Assembly (NCBI RefSeq): GCF_001613245.1
Contig: NZ_BDBZ01000007.1
Location: 124,001 to 188,000 of the forward strand
Length of the DNA: 64,000 nucleotides
Direction of reading: 5' to 3'
Origin: Nocardia speluncae NBRC 108251
GTDB taxonomy: Bacteria; Actinomycetota; Actinomycetes; Mycobacteriales; Mycobacteriaceae
Under the pieces are notes generated by a model that was not told the DNA's origin, searched no databases, and saw only the letters and a list, made by a program, of their open reading frames with translations. This document shows positions 34,227-43,992 of this stretch, one piece after another (position 1 is the stretch's first letter; the number at the start of each line of letters is the position of its first letter). Made by a program: the position numbers and the translations under genes.

Positions 34227-34946
34227 TCAGCCGGTCTCCCGTTCAGCCGAAGCGATCAGGCGTTCGATCGTATGGGTCACCTCGGTAATCATGTGTTCGA
34301 AGAGGCTGTCGGCGTCGAAACCGATAGTGGCCGCCGCGCGATGGAGGGGGAGTTCGAGGTCGCTGTGGTGGTCGAGCCAGGCCGTTGGGGCGGAGTATTG
34401 CGTGTCCACCGGGGCGCCGGTGTCGGCCCGGTGATCGACGAGCAATACGAAACCGTAGATCCGGATCATCACATCCGCGTGTACGAGCAGGGCATCGTCG
34501 AGTTCGACCCCGATATCGGTCAGGAACTGCAGGAATGCCTCGGGGGCGGTGAGCCGCTGGGCGGGTACGCGCGTATCTCCGACCTGTTCGTCCAGCGAAA
34601 CCAGCAGCGCGCGGGGATGGCGGCGCGCGATGCTGCGATGCAGCCGGCAGAACTCCCGCAGGCTCACCCGCCAGGTTGCGGGGTCGAGCTCGGGGTCGGG
34701 CCATTGCGACAGCCACAGCTGGACGGCCCGGTCCACGACTTCTGCCCGGTCCTGGACGTGCCGGTACAGCGCCCGCACGGTGACACCGAGGTGACCGGCG
34801 AGATCCTGCATCGTCACCGCTCGGAATCCGCGCCGGCCCGCCAGCTCGAGCATGGTGGCGGCAATGGAATCGGCGGTGAGCGTGGCACGTCCGGCGCGGG
34901 TACGCGGGCTGCGGCGCCGACGGCCCGGCGGGAGCGGTTCGGACAC
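34227..34946 (-). CDS. TetR-family transcriptional regulator
   Basis: A 239-residue TetR protein with an Arg-rich N-terminal extension, the helix-turn-helix at about residues 40-65 (AVTMQDLAGHLGVTVRALYRHV) and a TetR_C-type ligand domain. It is divergent from an O-methyltransferase gene 120 bp away and is its most likely regulator. The gap contains TGTTGACGTTCAC and TTGACATCA half-sites, but no clean palindrome. The inducer is unknown. Confidence 0.85.
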   Translation of the reverse strand: MSEPLPPGRRRRSPRTRAGRATLTADSIAATMLELAGRRGFRAVTMQDLAGHLGVTVRALYRHVQDRAEVVDRAVQLWLSQWPDPELDPATWRVSLREFCRLHRSIARRHPRALLVSLDEQVGDTRVPAQRLTAPEAFLQFLTDIGVELDDALLVHADVMIRIYGFVLLVDHRADTGAPVDTQYSAPTAWLDHHSDLELPLHRAAATIGFDADSLFEHMITEVTHTIERLIASAERETG

Positions 34947-35066
34947 CGGCTGGACACTACCTGTGACTGTTGACGTTCACAACCTATTGACATCAAGGTG
35001 GGTCGCTCGGACACTGAGGTGCCGCCGCCTGTGGTGGTGCCGAACCGCGCGACCGAAAGGCCCACG

Positions 35067-35759
35067 ATGAACTCCAGCCCCCTGCAGAACCCTGATCTCG
35101 ACCGGTTCGTCGCCGAGCTGCACCAGCGAAGCTCGGATCAGGTCACTGGGATCACCACGTATTTCGCCGATCGCGCCGATCGCGGCAACGCCGCCGACCT
35201 CAGCGACCTCGATACCGCAGCCAACGAGTTCCTCGCCGATAAGCTCATAGCCCTCGAACACGACAAAGCGCTGCTGTGTCACCGGCTGTGCCTGGCGCTG
35301 CGGGCACGCCGGGTCGTGGAGGTCGGGACGTCCTACGGGGTTTCCACGCTCTACCTTGCCCAGGCTGTAAGGCTGGTCACCGAATCCGACGGTGGCACCG
35401 GCGTGGTGATCGGCACCGAGCAAGAACCCGGCAAAATCGCGGCCGCCGAGAAAAACTTCCGCAGAGCCGGAGTGGAAGCCTATGTCGACCTGCGTGCAGG
35501 AGATCTCCGAGAAACCCTCGTAAACCTGCAAGCGCCCATCGATCTGGCATTGATCGATATCTGGCCGGTCATGGCGCGACCGGCGCTGGAGCTGATCACA
35601 CCGAAGCTCCGGCCCGGTGGGTTGATCCTGATCGACAACACCGAGAACCATTCCGAAAGCTACCGCGAAGCCTTCGAATTCATCGAGGACCCCCGGCACG
35701 GCCTGCTGACCCAGACTCTGCCGTTCCGTGGGGGTCTGGAATTGGTGATCAAACGCTGA
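35067..35759 (+). CDS. SAM-dependent O-methyltransferase (family 3, CCoAOMT-like)
   Basis: A 230-residue methyltransferase. The SAM-binding glycine loop is VVEVGTSYGVSTLYLA (about residues 90-105), followed by the acidic residue in VIGTEQEPGK and the catalytic-metal region DLALIDIWPVM. The C-terminus GLLTQTLPFRGGLELVIKR is typical. It should methylate a catechol or other small hydroxylated compound. GAAAGG precedes ATG 35067. It is controlled, probably, by the divergent TetR gene. Confidence 0.85.
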   Translation: MNSSPLQNPDLDRFVAELHQRSSDQVTGITTYFADRADRGNAADLSDLDTAANEFLADKLIALEHDKALLCHRLCLALRARRVVEVGTSYGVSTLYLAQAVRLVTESDGGTGVVIGTEQEPGKIAAAEKNFRRAGVEAYVDLRAGDLRETLVNLQAPIDLALIDIWPVMARPALELITPKLRPGGLILIDNTENHSESYREAFEFIEDPRHGLLTQTLPFRGGLELVIKR

Positions 35760-36357
35760 CTCTGCTGGTTCGCGGGGCGGCCCGGTCGCGTGAGCCCACC
35801 GGATCGGCGGTACAACGCGCCGCATTGATCGCCGGGCCGCCACGCCGGCCGATTTGCTGCGTGAGGCCGCCCCCGCGACACCGGTTCCCACCAGTCCAGG
35901 AGGAGATCGCCTACCGCGCCGGGGGGTCGATCGCTGCCGCCGGCCGGCCACGAACAGAATCGGCGCGCCTTGTCATCGGACGCTTCCGTCGAATAGCCGG
36001 CGGCCGAGCGATACCGGTTGTTACTGGTGGCAGCCGGTGTGAGGTCGGTCGGCATGGCAGAGCCGCAATGTGCAGCGCTAGCGAAGACGCCGCTGACGGC
36101 ACGTCTCCGGATTGCTCGGCTGGAGGGGGCTCGGGAGCGGCGGCCGGCCCGGCGGCGCCGGTGCTGCGGCACTGCGCTCACCAGGGCGGTTGATAGTGGG
36201 TATTGCGGAGCGGCGGGCGGTGCGGTATTCGAATTAGAAGTGCAATCTACAATAAAGAGAGTGATATTTCCGAACCAGGAAGCAATGTTACCCATGGCGT
36301 TGATCCGTCGGCGTGTGCTCCGGCTTCCCGAGACCCCTAGCGAAGTGAGCCGACCAC
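35760..36357. other. Intergenic stretch of about 600 bp without a recognised gene
   Basis: Open frames here are long but have no ribosome sites and no recognisable product on either strand. The last 120 bp, from about 36225, are clearly AT-richer (TACAATAAAGAGAGTGATATTTC) and probably carry the promoter of the downstream acyl-CoA dehydrogenase. A decayed gene cannot be excluded for the first 450 bp. Confidence 0.5.
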
Positions 36358-38775
36358 ATGCTTTTCGATACCACCGATGACCAGGAGTTCTTCCGCTCCA
36401 CCACGGCGAAGTTCCTGACGGCTCGCGCACGGCGGGACGAGATTCGCGAGTTGCGTCACGACGAGCACGGATTCGCGGTCGGCTACTGGCGCAGTGGGAC
36501 CGATCTGGGCTGGACGTCCCTGCTGGTGAGCGAGGAGGCCGGTGGTGGATCGATCAGTGGGCGCCCCGTCGAGGATCTGACGCTGATCGCCTATGAATTC
36601 GGGCGGCATGCGGCGCCCGGGCCGCTGGTGCCGGCGAATATCGTGGCAGCCGCGTTGTCCGATAGTGAAACGCACGCGGAGGTTCTCGGCGAACTCCTGT
36701 CGGGGCAATCCCTTGCGACCTGGTGTCATGCCGAGCCGGCGCCGCGGTGCGGGGTCGAGCTCGATATCCGTGTGGACGGTGCCGAACTGGTGCTCAACGG
36801 TCGCAAGCAGCCCGTCGAGTCCGCTGGGATAGCTCGATATCTGCTGGTCACCGGTTTGTGCGAGGGGAGGGCCACGCAGGTCCTGATCCCAGCGGAGAGT
36901 GGCGGAGTCACCGTCACCCCGCTGCGCTCGCCCGACCTCACCCGCCGGTTCTCGGCCGTTGCCTTCGACAATGTCCGGGTTCCGCGGAGCGCGCTGGTGG
37001 GGCAGCCCGGGATGGCGGCACAGCAGGTGGCGTGGCAGTCGGAGGTCGCGATTGCCGCGCAGTGCGCGGAAACCGTCGGCGCGATGCAGACCGGTTTCGA
37101 GATGGCGCTGGACTGGATGGGGGACAGGTATTCGTTCGGGCGCCCGCTGGCGTCGTATCAGGCGCTCAAACACCGGATAGCCGATCTGAAATCGTGGCTC
37201 GAGGCGGCGCACGCGATCGCCGACAGTGCCGCCGCTGCGGTCGGCGAACGCCGGGCGGATTCGGGTGAGCTGGTGGCTGTCGCGCAGGCGTTCATCGGCC
37301 ATTACGGGCCGGAGCTGTTGCAGGACTGCGTGCAGCTGCACGGCGGAATCGGGTTGACCTTCGAGCACGACCTGCATTTGTTCCTGCGCCGCGCCACCGT
37401 GAACCGCACGCTGTACGGCACGCCGGCCGAACACCGCCGCAGTCTTGCCGACCGGCTGATCGAACAGGATGGACTACGGGCGCCGCGCCGACAGGCAGCG
37501 GCGGAGAACGCCTACACGGGGCCGTCGTTCGAGCCGGATGAGCAGAGCGTGAGCGAGGACGTCGAGACCTTCCGGCTGCGCGCCCGGGAATGGATACGAG
37601 CCAACCTGGGCCCGTTCCGGCCCGAAGCCGTCGCCGGGCTGCGGAAAGTGACGCGGGAGCAGGAGTTGGCGGCCGTGGGCAATGACCGGCGTTTGCAGCG
37701 CACACTCTACGACGCCGGGTTCGCCGGTATAGCCATCCCGGCCGAATACGGCGGCCGTGGGCTCACCGCCGCGCATCAGCGGGCATTCACCGAGGAAATG
37801 GCCGGGTTCGAATATCCGTCGCGGTGTCAGGTGCCCACGCTGTCGCCGTGTGCGGCGGTGCTGCTGGACTTCGGGACCGACGAGCAGAAGCGCAGGCATA
37901 TTCCGGCGATGCTGCGGGGTGAGGAGATCTGGATGCAGTTCCTCTCCGAACCGTCCGGCGGCTCCGATGTGGCGGGCGCAGTGACGACCGCGGTGCGTGA
38001 CGGTGACGACTGGGTGATCAACGGCGCCAAGATCTGGACCACCGGGGCCTGGTATTCGGATTGGGCGCTGTGCCTGGCCCGCACCGACTGGGATGCGCCG
38101 AAACACCGCGGGCTCACGGTGTTCATCCTGCCCATTCACCAGCCGGGAATCGAGGTCCACCAGATCGAGATGCTCAACGGTGCCCGGGAGTTCTGCCAGG
38201 AATTCCTCACCGATGTGCGGGTACCGGATTCCGACCGGATCGGGGAGGTGAACGGCGGCTGGACGGTCGGGACCGGCTGGATGTCGCACGAACGATTGCT
38301 CGCGGAATCGCCCTACGTCACGGTGCCCGCGAAACCCGCTATCTCCGACCGGTCGCCGGTGGAGATTGCCTGCCGGGCCGGGACCGTCGGCGAACCGGGC
38401 GTGCGCGACCTCATCGGCGAAGATCGGATGCTCGATATCGTCGGTACCGCGCTGCAGCGGCGGCTCGCCACCGGGATGGCCTCCGGTCGTATCCCCGACC
38501 AGTCGGCGGCCATCGGGCGCCTGTTCCGTGGGATCGCCGAATCACGGAGGGCGACCATAGAATTCGAGGTGGCGGGTGACGCGGTGTGGGACGAGGAGTT
38601 CGGCGACGCCGGCGATGTGTTCCTGATGCGGCAGGTGAGTTGTATCGGCGGCGGCACCACCGAAATGGCGCGCAATGTGATCAGCGAACGAGTGCTGGGC
38701 ATGCCCAGGGAAGCGCGATCCGACCATAATGTGCCGTTCCGGGAGGTGCTGCGGGGCGGTCGCCGTAGCTCGTGA
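36358..38775 (+). CDS. Double-domain acyl-CoA dehydrogenase (FadE34-like fusion)
   Basis: An 805-residue protein made of two acyl-CoA dehydrogenase modules. Residues 1-370 include the segment DRYSFGRPLASYQALKH and LHGGIGLTFEHDLHLFLRR. Residues 400-805 include FLSEPSGGSDVAG and VSCIGGGTTEMARNVISERV. In mycobacteria such fusions (FadE34) or the paired two-gene forms act on steroid side-chain or other branched acyl-CoAs as alpha2beta2-like complexes. The C-terminal half keeps typical flavin and substrate motifs; the N-terminal half may be mainly structural. It stands alone, with no steroid genes nearby. Confidence 0.83.
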   Translation: MLFDTTDDQEFFRSTTAKFLTARARRDEIRELRHDEHGFAVGYWRSGTDLGWTSLLVSEEAGGGSISGRPVEDLTLIAYEFGRHAAPGPLVPANIVAAALSDSETHAEVLGELLSGQSLATWCHAEPAPRCGVELDIRVDGAELVLNGRKQPVESAGIARYLLVTGLCEGRATQVLIPAESGGVTVTPLRSPDLTRRFSAVAFDNVRVPRSALVGQPGMAAQQVAWQSEVAIAAQCAETVGAMQTGFEMALDWMGDRYSFGRPLASYQALKHRIADLKSWLEAAHAIADSAAAAVGERRADSGELVAVAQAFIGHYGPELLQDCVQLHGGIGLTFEHDLHLFLRRATVNRTLYGTPAEHRRSLADRLIEQDGLRAPRRQAAAENAYTGPSFEPDEQSVSEDVETFRLRAREWIRANLGPFRPEAVAGLRKVTREQELAAVGNDRRLQRTLYDAGFAGIAIPAEYGGRGLTAAHQRAFTEEMAGFEYPSRCQVPTLSPCAAVLLDFGTDEQKRRHIPAMLRGEEIWMQFLSEPSGGSDVAGAVTTAVRDGDDWVINGAKIWTTGAWYSDWALCLARTDWDAPKHRGLTVFILPIHQPGIEVHQIEMLNGAREFCQEFLTDVRVPDSDRIGEVNGGWTVGTGWMSHERLLAESPYVTVPAKPAISDRSPVEIACRAGTVGEPGVRDLIGEDRMLDIVGTALQRRLATGMASGRIPDQSAAIGRLFRGIAESRRATIEFEVAGDAVWDEEFGDAGDVFLMRQVSCIGGGTTEMARNVISERVLGMPREARSDHNVPFREVLRGGRRSS

Positions 38776-38813
38776 TGGGCCGGGTGCCGGGCGGCAGGTG
38801 CCCGCCCGGCCCA
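38776..38813. terminator. Bidirectional terminator-like hairpin
   Basis: TGGGCCGGG (38776-38784) pairs perfectly with CCCGGCCCA (38805-38813), and the loop can fold further through GGGC/GCCC. It lies directly after the dehydrogenase stop and just before the end of the convergent secreted-protein gene, so it could end both transcripts. Confidence 0.6.
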
Positions 38814-38820
38814 CGACCGG

Positions 38821-39258
38821 TCAGACCGTGACGCTGACCTCGCCCGGATTCGTACTCATCGTGATGACCACCGGGCCCGGGCCGGTATCGGCCAGCGCCC
38901 GCTGGAAACCGTGGTCGGTCGGGAACCAGCCGCCGGGGGCGGGGACCGACGAGACGGCGACTTCCTCGGACCCGGTGGCACCGGTTGCGGTATTGCGCCA
39001 GGACACCGTCGCCGACAGGGTGCACGACGGGTCCGGGCGGTCCGCTCGGAACAGCACCGACACCCCGACGCCTGCGATATCGGTGGGCAGCGGAGTGACG
39101 GCTACCTGGCTGCGAACCGTGCCGGCGCATCCGGGTGCGACGTCGACGCGGGCGTCCTGGAAATCGGCGGCCGTCTGGGCACCCGCGGGTGCCGCGACCG
39201 GGAGCAGGGCGGTTGCGGCAATAGCGCCTACAGCAAACGGTCGCAAGAACTTTCGCAA
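38821..39258 (-). CDS. Small secreted protein of unknown function
   Basis: A 145-residue protein with a clear Sec signal peptide (MRKFLRPFAVGAIAATAL, cleavage after AGA-Q near residue 27). The mature 118 residues contain two Cys (near 44 and 79) that could pair, and an Ig-like beta-sandwich is suggested by the alternating pattern. No family is recognised. It is alone, with the ZapE gene 114 bp upstream on the same strand. Confidence 0.75.
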   Translation of the reverse strand: MRKFLRPFAVGAIAATALLPVAAPAGAQTAADFQDARVDVAPGCAGTVRSQVAVTPLPTDIAGVGVSVLFRADRPDPSCTLSATVSWRNTATGATGSEEVAVSSVPAPGGWFPTDHGFQRALADTGPGPVVITMSTNPGEVSVTV

Positions 39259-39372
39259 GAGAACATTCCTCTCAAAAAACGGGGTTCCGGGCCGGTTACC
39301 CCGGGAGTCGCCACGGGTAAACCCTTTGCTGGGTAGGTCCGGGAACGGACGCGCCCGCCGCGGATGCCGACC

Positions 39373-40485
39373 TTACAGCCGTCCGGGGGTGCGGGGGGTG
39401 GATCCGCGTGATCCCGGTGAGCGACCTGCGGCCGCGGCGGTATCCGCGGCGCCCGGCAGCAGGGCCAGGCGGCTGGCCGTGCGGTGGATATCCGGCGGTA
39501 GGTGGTCGCCGGACAGGCATTCGCGCAGCGGGGCAGCGGCGATCAGGTTCAGCGGTATCTGCCGGTCGCACAGGACGTCGATCAGGTTGGCGAAACGTTG
39601 CACGGCGTCACGGTCGGCTGTCGCCAGGACGGGCAGACCCGACAGTGTCCAGTGGCGGTACCGGTCGGCCAGGTGCAGGTAGTCGATGGTGGAGTAGGGC
39701 CGGTCGCACAGGTCCGTGAAGTCGAACCAGATCTCCGTACCGTGTACCGCCATCGCGTTCACGCTGCGTGTCCCGAATGCGACGCTCCGGCGTTCGGACG
39801 GCACCGGGATACGTAGTCCGGCAGCCGCGAGCTGGGCGTTGTCGCCGGGCCACAGGTAGCGGCCGCGACCGAATCCGGTGGCGGGCGCCGGCGCGCTCTG
39901 CCGGTAATCGTGCGGGCCCGCCACTTCGATGATGTCCAGGGCGGTTTCGAGCGCGGCCGTGACCGGTTCGATCAAATGATGGAACAGCGGGTTCGGTAGC
40001 AGGCCCGATGGCGGATAGTTCGAGGTCGCGACCAATGTGATGCGCCGTGCGAACAGGGCGTTCACGACCTTGGCGAGAATGGTGGCGTCACCGGGATCGT
40101 GCACATGGAATTCGTCGAAACAGACCAGCCGGGCCTCGCCGAGCAGGTCTCGGACTGCACGTTCTCCGGCTCGGGGCCCGTGGCGGTGGGCGGCGTAGCG
40201 GAAATGGAACTCGCGGAAGAATTCGTGAAAGTGGATGCGCCGTTTGTGCTGCACGGGCACGGTGTCGTAGAAAGTATCGACCAGCCAGCTCTTTCCGCGG
40301 CCCACCGGCCCCCAGAGGTAGACGCCACGCGGCGGCGATCCGAAAAGGCGTCGGCGCCCGGCCAATTCGCCGCCGAGGCGGCCGAGCAGGGCGGCGGCGG
40401 TGCGCTGGGACTCGTCGAGGACGAATCCCGCATTGCGTGCGGCATTGTCGAATACCGATCCGAATTCACTGTGTGTTCCCACCAC
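39373..40485 (-). CDS. zapE: ZapE-like AAA+ ATPase (AFG1 family)
   Basis: A 370-residue ATPase starting at GTG 40485, with GAGGAGG five bases upstream. Walker A is GPVGRGKS (59-66) and Walker B VCFDEF (Asp124, Glu125). The blocks HFHEFFREFHFR and VATSNYPP are diagnostic of ZapE/AFG1. In Escherichia coli ZapE is a Z-ring-associated ATPase active late in division and under oxygen-poor stress. The C-terminal 40 residues are Ala/Pro-rich and not conserved. Confidence 0.85.
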   Translation of the reverse strand: MVGTHSEFGSVFDNAARNAGFVLDESQRTAAALLGRLGGELAGRRRLFGSPPRGVYLWGPVGRGKSWLVDTFYDTVPVQHKRRIHFHEFFREFHFRYAAHRHGPRAGERAVRDLLGEARLVCFDEFHVHDPGDATILAKVVNALFARRITLVATSNYPPSGLLPNPLFHHLIEPVTAALETALDIIEVAGPHDYRQSAPAPATGFGRGRYLWPGDNAQLAAAGLRIPVPSERRSVAFGTRSVNAMAVHGTEIWFDFTDLCDRPYSTIDYLHLADRYRHWTLSGLPVLATADRDAVQRFANLIDVLCDRQIPLNLIAAAPLRECLSGDHLPPDIHRTASRLALLPGAADTAAAAGRSPGSRGSTPRTPGRL

Positions 40486-40596
40486 CGGTACCTCCTCGTG
40501 ACCCTCGGGCCAGCCTGGCAGGCCGGCCCCGCCGTGCCCAGAGACGAGACACACATGTGAAAAGGATCGCCTGGTGAGGCGCTGCGACCCAATGGG

Positions 40597-42063
40597 TTAC
40601 GCGGCGGAGGTGAGGCGATAGTCTCGGGGCTCGAGTCTGCGTACCCGGCGCCGGTAGCCCGTGACCGTACCCGGCCAGTTGTTGGTGATTTTCCCGGCCG
40701 CATTGCGATACCAACTGGAGCAGAAGTTCCACGGTGTGCGTTCGAGGCGTTTCTGCAACGCATCGTTGAACGCGCGCTCGGTCTCGGCGCGGACCTCGAG
40801 CATATGGCCCGGTTTATCGGCGAGTAATTGCACAGCCTGACGGATATAGCGGGACTGCGTTTCGATCATGGAGATGATCGACCCCACCCCGAGGTTAGTA
40901 TTGGGCCCGTACACCATGAAGAAATTCGGGAAATCGGGCACCGTTACCCCGTAATACGCGTGCGCCCCGTCCGACCACACCTCGGCCAGTTCCCGGCCGG
41001 CACGGCCGCTGATCCGCATCGGCCACAGGAATTCGGTCCCCTTGAAACCGGTGCCGTAGATGATCACATCGGCCGCGTGCAGCGTGCCGTCGGCGGTACG
41101 CACACCCTCCGGGGTGATTTCGGTGATTGCGGCGGTGTTCACCTCGACGTTCGGCTGGGTGAGCGCCGGGTAGTAATCGCTGGAGAACAGAGTGCGTTTA
41201 CAGGCGATCGGATAGTCGGGGGTGAGTTTTGCCCGCAATCCCGGATCGTCGACATTCTTGCGTAGATTCCGCTGTGCCATCCGCGCCACGAGACGGCTGA
41301 TGATCGGTAGCTCGACCAACCCCAACGAGGAGATCTCGGCCGTCAGCCACCAGCCGAGACGTTCCAGCAGCAGAACGCCGGGAATGCGGGCGAACAGTGT
41401 GTGCTGCACCGGCGAATAGTCGGTATCGAATTTCGGCAGCACCCAGGCGGCGGTGCGCTGGAAAAGGGTGAGCTGTTCGGCCTGCGGCTGGATCTGCGGT
41501 ACATACTGGATCGCGCTCGCGCCGGTGCCGATGCACGCGATGCGTTTACCGGCGAGATCGACCCTGTGATCCCACAGCGCCGAATGGAAAGCCTGCCCGG
41601 TGAAACTGTCCACGCCGGGAATATCCGGCAGCTGCGGGCGGGAAAGCTGCCCGACAGCGGAGATCAGCACATCGGCGGTCCGGGTGGCGCCGTCGGCCGT
41701 GTGGACGGTCCAGCGGCCGGTCTTTTCGTCGAACGTGGCCTCGGTGACCTCGACGCCGAACTCGATGCGATCGAGCAGGTCGTGCCGGCGCGCGACCCCG
41801 CGCAGGTAGTCGTGGATGGCGGCCTGCCCGGAGTAGCGCTGCGGCCAATCCGGCTTCGGCTCGAACGAGTAGGAGTACAGCGGTGACGGCACATCGCAGG
41901 CCGCTCCGGGATAGGTGTTGTCCCGCCAGACTCCACCCAGGTCCTGGGCTTTCTCCACGATGGCGATATCGTCGAACCCGTGGCGCCGCAATTCGACGGC
42001 CACCCCGATACCGCCGAATCCGGCCCCGATCACCAGCGCCGATACCTGGTGTGACCCGCTCAT
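40597..42063 (-). CDS. FAD-dependent Baeyer-Villiger-type monooxygenase
   Basis: A 488-residue flavin monooxygenase. The FAD Rossmann motif GAGFGG lies at about residues 13-18, the NADPH Rossmann motif is GTGASA near 180, and the class fingerprint FxGxxxHxxxW is present as FTGQAFHSALW. This predicts oxygen insertion next to a ketone, using NADPH. ATG 42063 follows GGAGCAGG. The substrate is unknown and no other catabolic gene is adjacent. Confidence 0.87.
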   Translation of the reverse strand: MSGSHQVSALVIGAGFGGIGVAVELRRHGFDDIAIVEKAQDLGGVWRDNTYPGAACDVPSPLYSYSFEPKPDWPQRYSGQAAIHDYLRGVARRHDLLDRIEFGVEVTEATFDEKTGRWTVHTADGATRTADVLISAVGQLSRPQLPDIPGVDSFTGQAFHSALWDHRVDLAGKRIACIGTGASAIQYVPQIQPQAEQLTLFQRTAAWVLPKFDTDYSPVQHTLFARIPGVLLLERLGWWLTAEISSLGLVELPIISRLVARMAQRNLRKNVDDPGLRAKLTPDYPIACKRTLFSSDYYPALTQPNVEVNTAAITEITPEGVRTADGTLHAADVIIYGTGFKGTEFLWPMRISGRAGRELAEVWSDGAHAYYGVTVPDFPNFFMVYGPNTNLGVGSIISMIETQSRYIRQAVQLLADKPGHMLEVRAETERAFNDALQKRLERTPWNFCSSWYRNAAGKITNNWPGTVTGYRRRVRRLEPRDYRLTSAA

Positions 42064-42263
42064 ACCTGCTCCTGTCCCGCCGGCACGAGGTGGCTCGTGC
42101 GTCGTGACGCTCCACCGCCGCCTCCGGGCCCACTCGCTCACGCCCGTGCCCGTGCACTGTGGTCCCTCTCACTGTAGGGCCGCGGCAGGCCTGCGGATCG
42201 ATACTTCGGGCCAAGTGGTCGGGGACGCCTGGCAGCGTCGGGAGGGAGGAGTCACGCCGACGC

Positions 42264-43022
42264 TCAGGCAAGGCCCGGCGCGGAACCGTTCGTGTCTGCG
42301 AGCAGTGCGGCGATCGCGTCGTGCCCGTTCTGCATCGACGCCTCCCAGCCACCCCCGTCGGCGTTCTCGTAGCGCAGAGTGATCCGTTGGGTGCCGTCTC
42401 CGGCGGGTCTGCGCTCTACCGTGTATTCGCGCTCGTCTCCGCTTGCCTGCTCGGCGAGTACGGCGACCGGATCGGCGCCCGCCAGGCCGGCAGCGATCGT
42501 CGCAGCGGTGTCCCCATCGCGGTCGGCGAGGCCGGGTTCGGCGCCGTGGGCCAGCAGCGACCGCACTATTCCGTAGCATCCGCGGCGGGCCGCGCGGGTC
42601 AGCGGTGTGCCCTCGATATTCGGGTCGGCCCCCGCCGCGAGCAACAAGTCCACCGTTTCGAGGTGCCCGTTGCCCGCCGCCCACAACAACGGCGGTGTCC
42701 CCGGGCCGTGCTGCTGCGGATGAGGTGGTTCGGGCAGGTCGGGGTCGGCTCCGGCGGCCAGTAGCGCGGAAACGACGCCGATATGGTTCCAGCAGGCAGC
42801 GGCGCACAGGGGCAGGCCTTCTTCAGGGGGCTCGCTGGGCCGGTTCGGGTCGGCCCCGTACGCCAGCAGCAGGCGGACCAGATCGGCACAACCGCTGACC
42901 GCGGCCTGGTAGAGCGGTGTGGTTCCGTCCTCGTTCGTCTCCTCCGGCGACGCGCCGTCCTTCAGCAGCGATTCGACGGCAGCGGGATCCCGCTGCCGTA
43001 CAGCATCCATCAGGTTCCTCAC
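42264..43022 (-). CDS. Ankyrin-repeat protein
   Basis: A 252-residue protein with about five ankyrin repeats in residues 1-180, each showing the TPLxxAA and VxxLLxxGADP pattern (for example GTTPLYQAAVSGCADLVRLL). The C-terminal 65 residues are a separate small beta-rich segment (EYTVERRPAGDGTQRITLRY). Ankyrin proteins bind other proteins; no partner is evident. It is not exported. ATG 43022 and an in-frame ATG four codons later are both possible starts. Confidence 0.85.
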   Translation of the reverse strand: MRNLMDAVRQRDPAAVESLLKDGASPEETNEDGTTPLYQAAVSGCADLVRLLLAYGADPNRPSEPPEEGLPLCAAACWNHIGVVSALLAAGADPDLPEPPHPQQHGPGTPPLLWAAGNGHLETVDLLLAAGADPNIEGTPLTRAARRGCYGIVRSLLAHGAEPGLADRDGDTAATIAAGLAGADPVAVLAEQASGDEREYTVERRPAGDGTQRITLRYENADGGGWEASMQNGHDAIAALLADTNGSAPGLA

Positions 43023-43203
43023 CTGTCCATTGAAGTCACGGTGTCAACGGGATATGGCTCGAGTGCGTGGTGGCCTGTGCCGGTGAGTTCGCTCGGGCGC
43101 GCTGTCCGGCTCCACCAGCGGGCCGGGGCTAGCCTGAGGGGATGACGATCGGGTTCGGTGGTGCCGGTTCGGCGGGTGGCCGGTGCCCGCCGGGCGAGCG
43201 GTG

Positions 43204-43992
43204 ATGGATTCCGATATCGAGCGCGTGCCCGCCGAGGTGGGGCGCTACCTGTCCGAACTGGTTCAGCGTGCGCGAACCATCTACCGGGACCGGCTGGTGA
43301 GTGTCGGGGCGGTGGGATCGCTGGCCTTGGGTGACTACCGGCACGGACGCAGCGATATCGATATCACCGTTGTTGTCGATCCGGCGCCCACGCGGCTGGC
43401 GCACGAGCTGGCCGATGCGCTGGCACACCCCGGATTGCGCTGCCCTGCTGCCGGACTGGAACTGGTCGTGTACGACGCCGGGTTCGCCGCCTCGGGTGCG
43501 CCGGGGGCGGGGTATCTGCTCAATATGAATACCGGCCCCGTGCTGCCTGCCGTCGTGGACTTCGAATCCGTTGGGGCGCCGGGCTTCTGGTACGTGATCG
43601 ATCGGGCGATCGGGCACCAGAGTGGGTGGACACTGTCCGGTCACCCGATACGGGAGGCGCTCGGTCCGCCCGCGCGTAAGGACCTGCTCGCCGCCGTTTC
43701 GGCGTCGGTGCGCGAGCATGCCTCGGGCGCCGGGCATCTCGCGGACAACAGGATCCTGAACGGTTGCCGTTCGGTGTACTACTGCCGGACGGGTGCCTGG
43801 GTTTCCAAACGGGCGGCCGGGCGGTCGGTCGCCGCTGCTGAGAAGAGGTTTCGTCCGCTTATCGGGGCAGCGATACGGAGTTTCGAACGGCCTCGTGAAT
43901 CGGCGCGCGAACTTTCCGCCGGCGAGGTGGACGAATTCATGGCGTGGGCACGCCGGACCGTCGACCGGATATCCGGCAGCCCGGTTTCCTGA
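43204..43992 (+). CDS. Nucleotidyltransferase with aminoglycoside-adenylyltransferase-like C-domain
   Basis: A 262-residue protein. The N-terminal Pol-beta-type nucleotidyltransferase motif is GSLALGDYRHGRSDID, with the metal-binding Asp pair and a downstream Asp in ITVVVD. The C-terminal helical domain (about 140-262) resembles DUF4111 of ANT(9)/ANT(3'')-type enzymes. It may adenylylate a small hydroxylated compound; a resistance phenotype cannot be claimed. GTG 43201 directly before ATG 43204 is an equal alternative start. An inverted repeat straddles its stop codon. Confidence 0.78.
   Translation: MDSDIERVPAEVGRYLSELVQRARTIYRDRLVSVGAVGSLALGDYRHGRSDIDITVVVDPAPTRLAHELADALAHPGLRCPAAGLELVVYDAGFAASGAPGAGYLLNMNTGPVLPAVVDFESVGAPGFWYVIDRAIGHQSGWTLSGHPIREALGPPARKDLLAAVSASVREHASGAGHLADNRILNGCRSVYYCRTGAWVSKRAAGRSVAAAEKRFRPLIGAAIRSFERPRESARELSAGEVDEFMAWARRTVDRISGSPVS

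Noticed and set aside
34947-35066. TetR operator between the TetR gene and the O-methyltransferase gene
   Set aside because: Half-sites TTGAC occur twice, but only GTTG/CAAC arms of 4 bp are mirrored, which is too weak to list as a site.
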